Source of the DNA: Blautia sp.
Lineage (GTDB): Bacteria > Bacillota > Clostridia > Lachnospirales > Lachnospiraceae
DNA length: 41,665 bases
Direction: 5' to 3'
Assembly (NCBI GenBank): GCA_023663685.1
Contig: JAMPHB010000001.1
Span: 1 to 41,665, forward strand
The translations under genes and the position numbers were made by a program. Under the pieces are notes generated by a model that did no database searches, was not told the DNA's origin, and saw nothing but the letters and a program-made list of their open reading frames with translations. Of the stretch, positions 1 to 6,721 are shown piece by piece (within the stretch, counting starts at the first letter, position 1; each line of letters starts with the position of its first letter).

Positions 1-173
1 AGGCGACCTCAGCACTCGATAACGAGACGGAAGAGGCAATTATGCGCTCGATTCACGCGCTGCATGGGAAAAAGACAATGATCATTATTGCGCACCGGCT
101 GACAACGATTGAGGGCTGCGATATCGTGTACAGGGTGGAAGATGGGAGGATTGTGAAAGAGGAGAGCTTATGA
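1..173 (+). CDS. ABC exporter ATP-binding subunit, C-terminal fragment
   Basis: Only the last 57 codons are in the window; the gene enters from the left. The fragment begins at ATSALD, the D-loop just after Walker B, and carries the H-loop as IIIAHRLTTI, followed by a short tail ending VKEESL. The spacing D-loop to H-loop and the AHRLTT form are typical of the nucleotide-binding domain of type IV exporters (MsbA/LmrA-like half or full transporters with a fused membrane domain). Substrate cannot be told from this piece. Nothing suggests damage to the end of the gene. Confidence 0.9.
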   Translation, partial: ATSALDNETEEAIMRSIHALHGKKTMIIIAHRLTTIEGCDIVYRVEDGRIVKEESL

Positions 174-294
174 GGAAATGATTTTGGCAATGTAATTTTG
201 AAAGAGCCACTTGAAATACAAGCGGCTCTGGTGTATAATCTGCTCAGAAGTGATCGGACATGAGTCCGATTGCCCTCAGTAATAAAACACTTAG

Positions 295-341
295 AATAAG
301 CATCCTACACTTTGGTCGGTAGAGGATGCTTATTTCTTTTT
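295..341 (+). terminator. Rho-independent terminator
   Basis: A perfect 12-bp stem (AATAAGCATCCT at 295-306 with its complement at 323-334) closes a 16-base loop and is followed on the plus strand by TCTTTTTAT. It could end the ABC exporter transcript. Confidence 0.75.
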
Positions 342-400
342 ATAATGATTGTCTATGTAAGACAAAAGTGCAAGTAACACTGTTCGGAAATACTGATAAA

Positions 401-427
401 TAGGGGGGCACAGTCTCAGCCCCCCTA
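401..427 (-). terminator. Hairpin, possible minus-strand terminator
   Basis: Perfect 9-bp stem TAGGGGGGC (401-409) with GCCCCCCTA (419-427) and a 9-base loop. Read on the minus strand it lies 44 bases past the end of the broken nuclease gene and is followed by a T-rich but interrupted run (TTTATCAGTATTTCC). A terminator is the simplest reading, though the U tract is poor. Confidence 0.4.
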
Positions 428-470
428 ATTCTGCATACTTCCCTCATCTGTTACATCCTCTCAAATTGTT

Positions 471-1212
471 TTACAGTTTTTCTGTATACCGTATTCTGTC
501 AGAATCTGAAATTTTTAATGCATCCATAGCTTGTTCGGCAGACAGCTTCATTGTTTCCATCAGATTTTTAATATTTTGCAATAGCGTATTTTCTATAGCC
601 TCTTTGGCAGCTTTTTTAGCAGCTTCATCTCTCATATCTTCCATGCTCTTACACATTATGTCCACCCCTTTCGGATTTTCTTTTAAATACTTTGTGCGCT
701 CTGCCAACAAACCAAAATTCATATCGGCAGCATTTGTACAGTTAAAATCATGCATCAGTTTTCCCAATTCAGATTCACCGCGATATTCGCCATTGACGTA
801 TAAAATATGCTCCCCGTCTCCGAATTCATTTCCAGTTGTCCGATTCATTCGTTCAATGAGGTAAAACGGCTCGCCTTTTCCATAAAAATCTTTTTCTGTA
901 ATAAAAATAGTATATGTGTCTGGTAGCTCTTTGGATTTCCAAGTCATACTTTTTCCCAGCAGAATCCGTTCCATATGCATCCAGACAGATAGAACGTGCC
1001 CCTGCCAGCCTTTTCATATCCTTCTGCGTCTCGCATTTTGTGATAACCAAATCTTGTTTGCCTGTAATAATCCGTAGCACCAGTTCCGCTAACGGAATAT
1101 TATCTTTAAACAGGCAACGCATAAAATCATCGTCTATTGGGCGAAAATCATGCAGCCGCTGCAAATCCTCCTGCCGCTCACGTTCTTTTATCTGCTGTTG
1201 TGTTTCGTTCAC
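471..1212 (-). pseudogene. PD-(D/E)XK nuclease family transposase (Rpn-type), broken
   Basis: The N-terminal part (853-1212, GTG start with GAAGG upstream) reads the family's usual opening: RPIDDDFMRCLF, then LVLRIITGK, then LDAYGTDSAGKKYDLEIQ, which includes the catalytic D...ExQ pattern. After EIQRA the frame is lost. The rest of the family continues in another frame from KELPDTYTIFITEKD through GDGEHILYVNGEYR and LGKLMHDFNC to the coiled C-terminus ending at 471. Family members normally have about 20-25 residues (the R-x-R-x-x-HS segment) between EIQR and ELPDTY; these are missing here. So this is a deletion plus frame loss, not a simple one-base slip. The CAAAGAGCT at the junction can be read both as the end of EIQRA and the start of KEL, which suggests deletion between short repeats. 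Rpn/PDDEXK_2 proteins are nucleases linked to recombination and phage defence. Non-functional as it stands. Confidence 0.8.
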
Positions 1213-1240
1213 TTGTCATGCCTTCTTTCAAATTAGAACT

Positions 1241-1295
1241 TATCTGTCATTATTATAATCGAAAAGTATCTAAAACTCAATCAGAAAAAACGGAA
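1241..1295 (+). repeat. Copy 1 of a dispersed leader-like repeat
   Basis: This stretch (TATCTG, TATTATAATC, then an A-rich tract with CAATCAGAAAAA) matches 2721-2775 in the same order and spacing, with roughly three quarters of positions alike by eye. It includes a TATAAT that could be a -10 box, but no good -35 is visible. It lies upstream of the intact nuclease gene and just behind the start of the broken one. Confidence 0.5.
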
Positions 1296-1297
1296 GA

Positions 1298-1598
1298 ATG
1301 CTCCTTTTCATCATGCGCGTAATGCAGGGAGATGTAGGAACGACATACAATCTGCCTGCCAGTCTGCCGGGCTTACTGAATCTGCAGGAGGAGCAGGTGC
1401 TGTCCGATGATTTTTATGCTGGATGGCTCCATATGGGACAATTTGATAAGCATATAGAAGAGGCGAACCGTTGCATTATGGCGCAACTTTTAAGTGCGGA
1501 TTGATTTTGAAGGCATTTCAGGTTATAATGAACTTGAGGTCATACACCTTTTGGGAATGGCTTTTCAGTTTTGCCAGCGGTACAAAAGGAGGAGACCT
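1298..1598 (+). pseudogene. Possible small frame-broken gene, unrecognised
   Basis: A 68-codon frame at 1298-1504 encodes a plausible soluble sequence (DVGTTYNLPASLPGLL, then DDFYAGWLHMGQFDKHIEE). Its last residues run straight into a second frame starting near 1494 (IDFEGISGYNELEVIHLLG, then FQFCQRYKRRR) that stays open into the next gene. The two halves read like one polypeptide split by a one-base change near 1500. No family is recognised. No strong ribosome site precedes 1298, so this may be non-coding spacer. The call is tentative. Confidence 0.25.
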
Positions 1599-2591
1599 AT
1601 GGATACAGAAATAAAAAATGCGGTAAGTGCGGCGGATGAGGCTGCCCAATATGACGAGAGGGCAAAACGCCTGTTGGGAAACAAAATCATTCTGGCGCAT
1701 ATTTTGGTAAAGACAGTCGATGAATTTCGGGGAATGAATCCGAATGATGTGGTACCTTATATTGAAAAAGATCCTTTTATCAGCACGGTTCCGGTAGAGC
1801 CGGGGCTGACCAATACCGAAAAGGAAGAGGCCGGACACAGAGTGGTCGGACTGAACACGGAAAATGCCGAAATCAACGAGGGGCTAATCCGGTTTGACAT
1901 TATTTTTTATGTGCGCATGAAGGATGGGATTTCGCAGGTCATCGTCAATGTGGAAGCACAGAAGGACGAGCCGACAAACTACCATATATTGAACCGGGCA
2001 GTGTTCTATGTAAGCCGCCTTGTTTCCTCACAGAAGGAAAGGGATTTTGTCAGGACGGATTATGATGACATAAAGCGCGTTTTCTCCATCTGGATATGCA
2101 TGAACATGGACGAAAACAGCATGGCTTATGTGCATCTGGCAAAAGATGATTTACTTGGCTCCTATTCGTGGAAAGGCAGGCTCGATCTGTTAAATATCGT
2201 CCTGATAGGTATAGCAGATCAGCTCCCGGAGCATGATGATACATATGAGCTGCATCGCCTGCTGAGTGCGCTGTTGTCAATGGAACTGTCTGTGGATGAA
2301 AAATTGGGAATTATGGAAACGGAATACAGTATTGTGGTAAACGATGGAATGAGAGAGGAAGTGAGCGCCATGTGTAACTTGTCGCAGGGGATCCGGGAGA
2401 AAGGGATAGCTGAAGGCCGGGAAAAAGGAATAGCCGAAGGCTGGGAAAAAGGCGGAGTAGAGAGAGAAGAAAAAATTATCCTGAATATGTACAAGAACAA
2501 TTTTGCACTTGAACAGATTGCGTTAGCAACAAATAAAAGTGTGGAAGAAGTCAGTGATATCATCAGGCAGGGAGAGCCCGTACTGGTCTAA
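1599..2591 (+). CDS. PD-(D/E)XK nuclease family transposase (Rpn-type), intact
   Basis: 330 aa from an ATG with a strong AAAGGAGGAG site 5-10 bases upstream; the frame is open further left but has no such site. The N-terminal half carries the nuclease fold: GLIRFDIIFYVR gives the catalytic Asp and VIVNVEAQKD the ExQ form of the (D/E)xK motif. The middle contains the family's FSIWICMN strand and helical region. The C-terminus has 8-residue repeats (REKGIAEG-like) and then EQIALATNKSVEEVSDII, a small helix-turn-helix-like end found in many members. Such proteins are called transposases in databases, but known Rpn proteins are DNA endonucleases, with toxic antiphage activity reported for some. 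It has its own terminator at 2619. It sits beside a broken relative on the other strand, at the edge of a defence-rich region. Confidence 0.85.
   Translation: MDTEIKNAVSAADEAAQYDERAKRLLGNKIILAHILVKTVDEFRGMNPNDVVPYIEKDPFISTVPVEPGLTNTEKEEAGHRVVGLNTENAEINEGLIRFDIIFYVRMKDGISQVIVNVEAQKDEPTNYHILNRAVFYVSRLVSSQKERDFVRTDYDDIKRVFSIWICMNMDENSMAYVHLAKDDLLGSYSWKGRLDLLNIVLIGIADQLPEHDDTYELHRLLSALLSMELSVDEKLGIMETEYSIVVNDGMREEVSAMCNLSQGIREKGIAEGREKGIAEGWEKGGVEREEKIILNMYKNNFALEQIALATNKSVEEVSDIIRQGEPVLV
2394..2441 (+). repeat. 24-bp tandem repeat inside the nuclease gene
   Basis: Two 24-base units (2394-2417 and 2418-2441), both of the form CGGGAnAAAGGnATAGCnGAAGGC, followed by the start of a third. Each codes for eight residues of the type REKGIAEG. 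Because the unit is a multiple of three, copy-number change would keep the frame. Confidence 0.85.
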
Positions 2592-2618
2592 CTAAAGTGA
2601 GTTATAACCGATACAGAT

Positions 2619-2662
2619 AAGCAGTGAATAAGTTTTGTAAAAAACGGTTCACTGCTTTTTTC
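2619..2662 (+). terminator. Rho-independent terminator
   Basis: Perfect 10-bp stem AAGCAGTGAA (2619-2628) with TTCACTGCTT (2648-2657), followed by a run of T. It ends the intact nuclease gene 27 bases after its stop. Confidence 0.85.
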
Positions 2663-2720
2663 ATGGAAAGGTAAGCCTATACGAATTGATGCTTACGGAT
2701 TAGAGATATATTTTAAAATT

Positions 2721-2775
2721 TATCTGCTGCTATTATAATCAAAATGCACCTGAAACACAATCGGAAAAATCGAGA
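2721..2775 (+). repeat. Copy 2 of a dispersed leader-like repeat
   Basis: Pairs with 1241-1295 (TATCTG, TATTATAATC, ACACAATCGGAAAAA). The intact nuclease gene is bracketed by the two copies, as expected of a duplicated or inserted cassette. Confidence 0.5.
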
Positions 2776-2804
2776 GGTATTATTCCACCTGCTCAAAATG
2801 CAAA

Positions 2805-2894
2805 TTTTCTGGCGAAAATATGAAAAAATATGGAGCTAAAACAGTCCTATTAGACGTTAAAATTCGGGTACAAAAAATATTTTCAGCCAGAAAA
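2805..2894. repeat. Spaced inverted repeat upstream of SIR2 gene 1
   Basis: TTTTCTGGCGAAAATAT at 2805-2821 is complemented by ATATTTTCAGCCAGAAAA at 2877-2894 with one extra base, leaving about 55 bases between arms. It lies just ahead of the putative promoter and has no U tract, so it is more likely an operator, structured leader or element end than a terminator. Confidence 0.5.
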
Positions 2895-2914
2895 CGACTA
2901 TTTTTGCCAAGCCC

Positions 2915-2943
2915 TTGCAATCAAAATTGATTTGTTGTATTGT
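2915..2943 (+). promoter_or_regulatory. Putative sigma-A promoter for SIR2 gene 1
   Basis: TTGCAA (2915-2920) and TATTGT (2938-2943) are 17 bases apart. Transcription would start near 2950, leaving a leader of about 70 bases. The match is moderate. Confidence 0.4.
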
Positions 2944-3021
2944 AGATATTATAGAGGGAATTTGTCGGCCAAAAAAGAGCGGCGTTTACAGGGAAGCAAA
3001 GGCTTGTTTAGGGGGAGAAAA

Positions 3022-5442
3022 ATGATTCCAGTAGTAGAATTCAGCGATATAAGCATGGAACTAAAGGATCATATTGAGAAGAGGCGAATTATTCCGGTTA
3101 TAGGTGCGGGATTTACCGCTGGCTGCAAGGCAAAGCAAGGGGATGTGCCGTCTGGGGATGAGATGAAGGGCGACATGCTGAGAGACATTATAAAGCAGGA
3201 GCCGGATGAGGATTTCAGCGAGCTGGAGACCGCAGATATTAAGAAGGTAGCGTCGATATATAAAAAAATTGTTCCGAAAAATGAAAGAATACAGTATTTG
3301 CAGGACCGCTTTACAAGAGTGAAGCTTCCACAGAACCGTAAGGACTTTATCAATATTGAGTGGAATTATATTTATACTTTTAATCTTGATACGGCTATTG
3401 AAGAGAATGGCGATCACAAGAAGAAAATTATTGCCAATAGACCTTTGACAGAGAAAACTATCGAGCAGATGGAAAATTGTGTGTTCAAGGTTCACGGCGA
3501 TGTTGAGGATTATATTACATACGATGACAGTAAGTGTTACATAATGGATGCGAAGGAATATATTGACAGCATCAAGCGAAACGAAGCCATTCTGACGAAA
3601 ATGCAGCAGGATTTTCAGAACGAAAATTTGCTGTTTGTCGGATGCAGCCTGAGAGACGAACTGGATATTTTGTCTCTGGATTTCAGCTATTCGCAAAAGC
3701 ATGGTATATCTCGATATTATATTACGGATCAGCGGCCGAACAGAGTGAGAGATCTTGAATTAGCCGAGTATGGAATTACGCAGGTCGTTCTGGTAGATGA
3801 CTATGAGGAATTCTATGATGCGATGAACATTATGCGTGGAGACGCGCATATAGAACAGAGTGAGACTAAGAATTATATTGTTAGTGGAACGGTTATAGAG
3901 CCGAATACCTTTGAAAAGGACAAGGATTTCCTATATTTTGGAAGGAAGCTGGTTTCCAATCAGGGAAAGCTTGCGCTTCCGGGATTTTTTGTAGAGAGGA
4001 AGCTGGTCGGCGATTTAGTAAGGGAAATGAAGAGTTTTTGCGTTCAGATCGTATATGGCGCAAGGGTATCAGGCAAGACATATATTTTAGCTTCCCTGGC
4101 GGATAAAATCAAGAACCGCGATGTATATTTTCTGGACAGCCGGTCATTGATTAACGAGCAGACATTTTTTGAGTTTCTGGAGATGAAAAATGCGGTCATT
4201 TGTATTGACAGTAATGCCGTGCGAAAGGATTTGATTTTTCATATAGACCAGTATCTGGGGAGCTTTGAAAAAAATAATACAAATATAGTTCTGACTATTA
4301 ACAAGTCGGATAAGGATGTGATATATGTTTTCTCCGGCAAGGAGGAGGATCATATTAAGCTGTATGAGCTGGATTCCAGGTTTTCAAAGGAGGAAATTGA
4401 AGAGCTGAATAGCCGGTTATCCGTTGCCTCCATAAACAAATTTAATGCCGATAAGACTTTGATTGATAACCTTATTTCGGTTTCCGGCGAAAAGAAAAAC
4501 AGCATTTTAAAAAAATACAAGCTTAAGAAAGATCCGAGTATTGCATATGTTGAGGCGTTGATTCTGCTGGCGATTAAGGAAAGAATTTCCACGCAGGAGA
4601 TGCAGCAGTATGGACTTACCTCTGAATTCCGGGTAATTTTGAACTCTTACACACCGATGATAGATGAGGGGTTAGTGGACGTTGGAGAGAAAACCTCGTT
4701 TGACGGTTCGAATTATAAGATGTTTACAAATGCGAAGTACTGGCTTCTGGATATGCTTGGCGAGCTTGCGGGAAACAATGCATATTACAAAAAGATTCTG
4801 GAGGCATATTACAATCTGGTGGATTCCTACATAATCATGCACCCGGATTCCAAGTATAGAAATCTGGAAGATTATATCAGGTTTGATGTGCTCAATGAGA
4901 TTTTCCGAAATTCTTCTGTAGATGGAAACCGTAGAATAATTGTCGGGATATATGACGAGTTAAACACATTGCTGGCAAGTGAACCGCAGTTTTACCACCA
5001 GCGTGCAAAATGCCATTTGTGGTACACGAGGACAAATAAAAGAGAGGAGGAGGTTAGAGATGCGTTAAGATATGCCAAAAAGGCGCTGCATGACTATAAG
5101 CTGGACAAACATGATGAAAATAACGTTAAGGTACGTTCGACCATCCGGCATATGAATGTTACCGTGGCAATCGCGCAAGCCCGGCTCGCGAGTGCATTGA
5201 ACTACGCGGATAAGGAGCAGTTCAAGGATTGTATTGGCGATTTGTATCAGATTGTTGTGACAGACGGAGAAGCGATTGCCTTTGAGAATCGCAGAGAACG
5301 CAAGCAGGAAATGGGTGATGTGGATGCATTTATCACATATTGCCAGACAAACGATTTGAGTGCCATGAATTTGTCCGCGCCAGAACGCAAAAAAATAGAT
5401 ATCATGTGCAGCGAGAATATGCGGCGGAAAATGCGGGTGTAA
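3022..5442 (+). CDS. SIR2-domain plus P-loop NTPase protein, probable antiphage NADase
   Basis: 806 aa from an ATG preceded by GGGGGAGAA; the frame is open 30 codons further left, but without a site. The SIR2-like domain spans about 20-260: PVIGAG (26-30 region), TFNLD (119-123), the catalytic-type His in VHGD (157-160) and FVGCSLRDE (205-213). There is no CxxC zinc ribbon, which in this superfamily points to NAD hydrolysis rather than deacetylation. A P-loop follows, GARVSGKT at 346-353, with a hydrophobic strand ending in ICIDS as a Walker B candidate, then a helical C-terminal half of about 400 residues. This order (SIR2 effector, STAND-like NTPase, C-terminal sensor) and length resemble Avs5-type proteins, which sense a phage protein and deplete NAD. 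The C-terminal sensor is not recognised, so the exact subtype is inference. The gene is visibly A/T-richer than the core genes, in line with transfer. It stands alone, between a nuclease gene and a recombinase. Confidence 0.8.
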   Translation: MIPVVEFSDISMELKDHIEKRRIIPVIGAGFTAGCKAKQGDVPSGDEMKGDMLRDIIKQEPDEDFSELETADIKKVASIYKKIVPKNERIQYLQDRFTRVKLPQNRKDFINIEWNYIYTFNLDTAIEENGDHKKKIIANRPLTEKTIEQMENCVFKVHGDVEDYITYDDSKCYIMDAKEYIDSIKRNEAILTKMQQDFQNENLLFVGCSLRDELDILSLDFSYSQKHGISRYYITDQRPNRVRDLELAEYGITQVVLVDDYEEFYDAMNIMRGDAHIEQSETKNYIVSGTVIEPNTFEKDKDFLYFGRKLVSNQGKLALPGFFVERKLVGDLVREMKSFCVQIVYGARVSGKTYILASLADKIKNRDVYFLDSRSLINEQTFFEFLEMKNAVICIDSNAVRKDLIFHIDQYLGSFEKNNTNIVLTINKSDKDVIYVFSGKEEDHIKLYELDSRFSKEEIEELNSRLSVASINKFNADKTLIDNLISVSGEKKNSILKKYKLKKDPSIAYVEALILLAIKERISTQEMQQYGLTSEFRVILNSYTPMIDEGLVDVGEKTSFDGSNYKMFTNAKYWLLDMLGELAGNNAYYKKILEAYYNLVDSYIIMHPDSKYRNLEDYIRFDVLNEIFRNSSVDGNRRIIVGIYDELNTLLASEPQFYHQRAKCHLWYTRTNKREEEVRDALRYAKKALHDYKLDKHDENNVKVRSTIRHMNVTVAIAQARLASALNYADKEQFKDCIGDLYQIVVTDGEAIAFENRRERKQEMGDVDAFITYCQTNDLSAMNLSAPERKKIDIMCSENMRRKMRV

Positions 5443-5580
5443 AGGTTGCAGATGGGGGAGCGGTTGGAGGAGTAAAAAAGCTGGCATATTTCTTTGAGAT
5501 TAGGAAAGTATGCGAGCCGAAGGGAATTGTGGGAAGTCGTAGGCAGGCAATAGGAAGTTTGGGGTATGTGGTAAAAACTC

Positions 5581-5605
5581 GATGGATAATTGAAAGTTAT
5601 CCATC
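5581..5605. repeat. Palindrome with 7-base centre, possible recombinase site
   Basis: Perfect 9-bp arms GATGGATAA (5581-5589) and TTATCCATC (5597-5605) flank TTGAAAG. Arms of 9-12 bp around a 6-8 base centre are the usual core layout for tyrosine recombinases, and such a recombinase gene ends 45 bases away. No U tract follows on either strand. Confidence 0.5.
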
Positions 5606-5639
5606 ATCCCCCTGCAAATCCTTCAATCTGCAGGGGGAT
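5606..5639. repeat. Second palindrome abutting the first
   Basis: Perfect 11-bp arms ATCCCCCTGCA (5606-5616) and TGCAGGGGGAT (5629-5639) with a 12-base centre, directly adjoining the palindrome at 5581-5605. It lies between the convergent ends of SIR2 gene 1 and the recombinase. It could be a two-way terminator, but neither strand has a run of T after the stem. Confidence 0.5.
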
Positions 5640-5649
5640 CCCTCACCTG

Positions 5650-6570
5650 CTATATCTCAAAATTATTCCTCGGATGCTTTGCGGCAAGTATATCTCTTTG
5701 CTTTGCAATCGACACATGGGTATATATTTCTGTGACGTTGATTGAGCTATGCCCCAGCATTTCCTGAATATAGCGAATGTCAACGTCCTGCTCCAGCAGG
5801 CTGGTCGCGAAGGTATGGCGGAACATATGAGGGGTGATATGTAAGTCTATACCGGCAAGGGCTGAGTATTTTTTGATCATTCTGCGGACGGCCTGATCGC
5901 TTAAAGCCTGCCCCGCCTGATTTACAAAAAAGTGGCTGCAGCCTTCCAGCTCGGCAGAAAAAATCTTCTGGTATTCTTTTAATGTCTGTATTGTGTCGGC
6001 GTTGCAAATCTGTATGCGTCTTTCTTTATTGCCCTTACCGTAAATGAGAATAGTTCCGTCGTACAGATTGATATCCTTTTTATCGAGTGAACACAGTTCC
6101 GAGATTCGCATTCCGGTTGTAAATAAGACTTCCGCCACAGCTGCGTCCCGCAGGGCATTTTTCCTTTGATATTCCGTCCCGGCGGAATCGCGCTGCTTAT
6201 AGATTGTGCGCAAAAACAGCTCGACGGTATGCAGGGGAATTATCTTGGGGAGGATAACCGGCTCACGGAAGTGCAACTGCAGTTTGTTAAATGGGTTTTG
6301 TATTAAGATATCTCTGTATTCAGAATAGTGAAAGAGCGCTTTTGATGAAGCGATTTTTCGCTTTACTGTCTTGGGCTTGTATTGCTGGTGAAGCTTTGCG
6401 ATATAGGCCTCCAGCATTCGTGGCGTTATTTCTGTTATTGCTGTTTGGGAAAAATGCAATGAAAATTGTTTTAAATCGATGCGATAGGCTTTGATTGTTT
6501 TCTCATCAAGCCTTTTCTGAATCTGACAGTATTCCAGATAATTGTTGATCAATTCTTCCATGCGGTTCAT
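5650..6570 (-). CDS. Tyrosine recombinase/integrase, XerC/D-like
   Basis: 306 aa from an ATG at 6570 with AAAGGAG six bases upstream; an upstream ATG at 6612 lacks a site. The N-terminal SAM-like core-binding domain (about 1-95) is typical: LINNYLEYCQIQKRLDEKT, then a YIAKL helix. The catalytic domain holds the full set: Arg in TGMRISEL, Lys in YGKGNKERR, HMFRHTFA, the His of LGHSS and the Tyr of TEIYTHV. It is a stand-alone gene, convergent with SIR2 gene 1 and divergent from SIR2 gene 2, without excisionase, phage or conjugation genes. So it may mobilise or invert something local rather than belong to a prophage. Two palindromes lie just downstream. It differs from the usual chromosomal XerC/XerD role only by context; a duty in dimer resolution cannot be excluded. 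Confidence 0.9.
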   Translation of the reverse strand: MNRMEELINNYLEYCQIQKRLDEKTIKAYRIDLKQFSLHFSQTAITEITPRMLEAYIAKLHQQYKPKTVKRKIASSKALFHYSEYRDILIQNPFNKLQLHFREPVILPKIIPLHTVELFLRTIYKQRDSAGTEYQRKNALRDAAVAEVLFTTGMRISELCSLDKKDINLYDGTILIYGKGNKERRIQICNADTIQTLKEYQKIFSAELEGCSHFFVNQAGQALSDQAVRRMIKKYSALAGIDLHITPHMFRHTFATSLLEQDVDIRYIQEMLGHSSINVTEIYTHVSIAKQRDILAAKHPRNNFEI

Positions 6571-6638
6571 AATGCTCTCCTTTGTTATCGTTTTTTCAAA
6601 TATATCGTACATGAAACGGACGGAAGAAATGGTTTTCC

Positions 6639-6667
6639 TTGATTTTCCGGCATTTCATAAGTAAAAT
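6639..6667 (+). promoter_or_regulatory. Sigma-A promoter for SIR2 gene 2 (and rsmI)
   Basis: TTGATT (6639-6644) and TAAAAT (6662-6667) with a 17-base spacer, giving a start near 6675 and a leader of about 47 bases. It lies in the 151-base gap shared with the divergent recombinase gene. Confidence 0.5.
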
Positions 6668-6721
6668 AAAAAAGAAGCCATACGTTTCAGCCAGAATTTC
6701 AGAACCGGAAGGGAAACTAAG

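Larger units (their letters stand above)
174..470. other. Gene-free spacer with four hairpins
   Basis: No coding region is supported. The stretch holds an imperfect stem at 203-229 (AGAGCC...GGCTCT, one mismatch when extended), a small stem at 253-270 (ATCGGAC...GTCCGAT), and the two stronger hairpins listed separately at 295-341 and 401-427. It separates the ABC exporter from the broken nuclease gene and looks like ordinary terminator-rich spacer at the edge of an accessory region. Confidence 0.6.
2592..3021. other. Gene-free spacer before the first SIR2 gene
   Basis: No gene is supported in these 430 bases. They hold the terminator at 2619-2662, the second copy of the dispersed repeat at 2721-2775, a spaced inverted repeat at 2805-2894 and a promoter-like pair at 2915-2943. 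The stretch is visibly A/T-richer than the core genes to the right. Confidence 0.6.

Noticed and set aside
2394-2460. Tandem repeats as a possible CRISPR fragment
   Set aside because: The units adjoin with no spacers, are 24 bases, stay in frame and code for a known kind of helical repeat.
5606-5639. Hairpin as an ordinary rho-independent terminator
   Set aside because: No run of T follows on either strand, unlike the clear terminators at 2619, 19497 and 30597, so I left it as a palindrome.
5650-6570. Recombinase as evidence of a prophage or integrative element
   Set aside because: No excisionase, repressor, structural, relaxase or tRNA attachment site is seen nearby; only a lone recombinase is supported.
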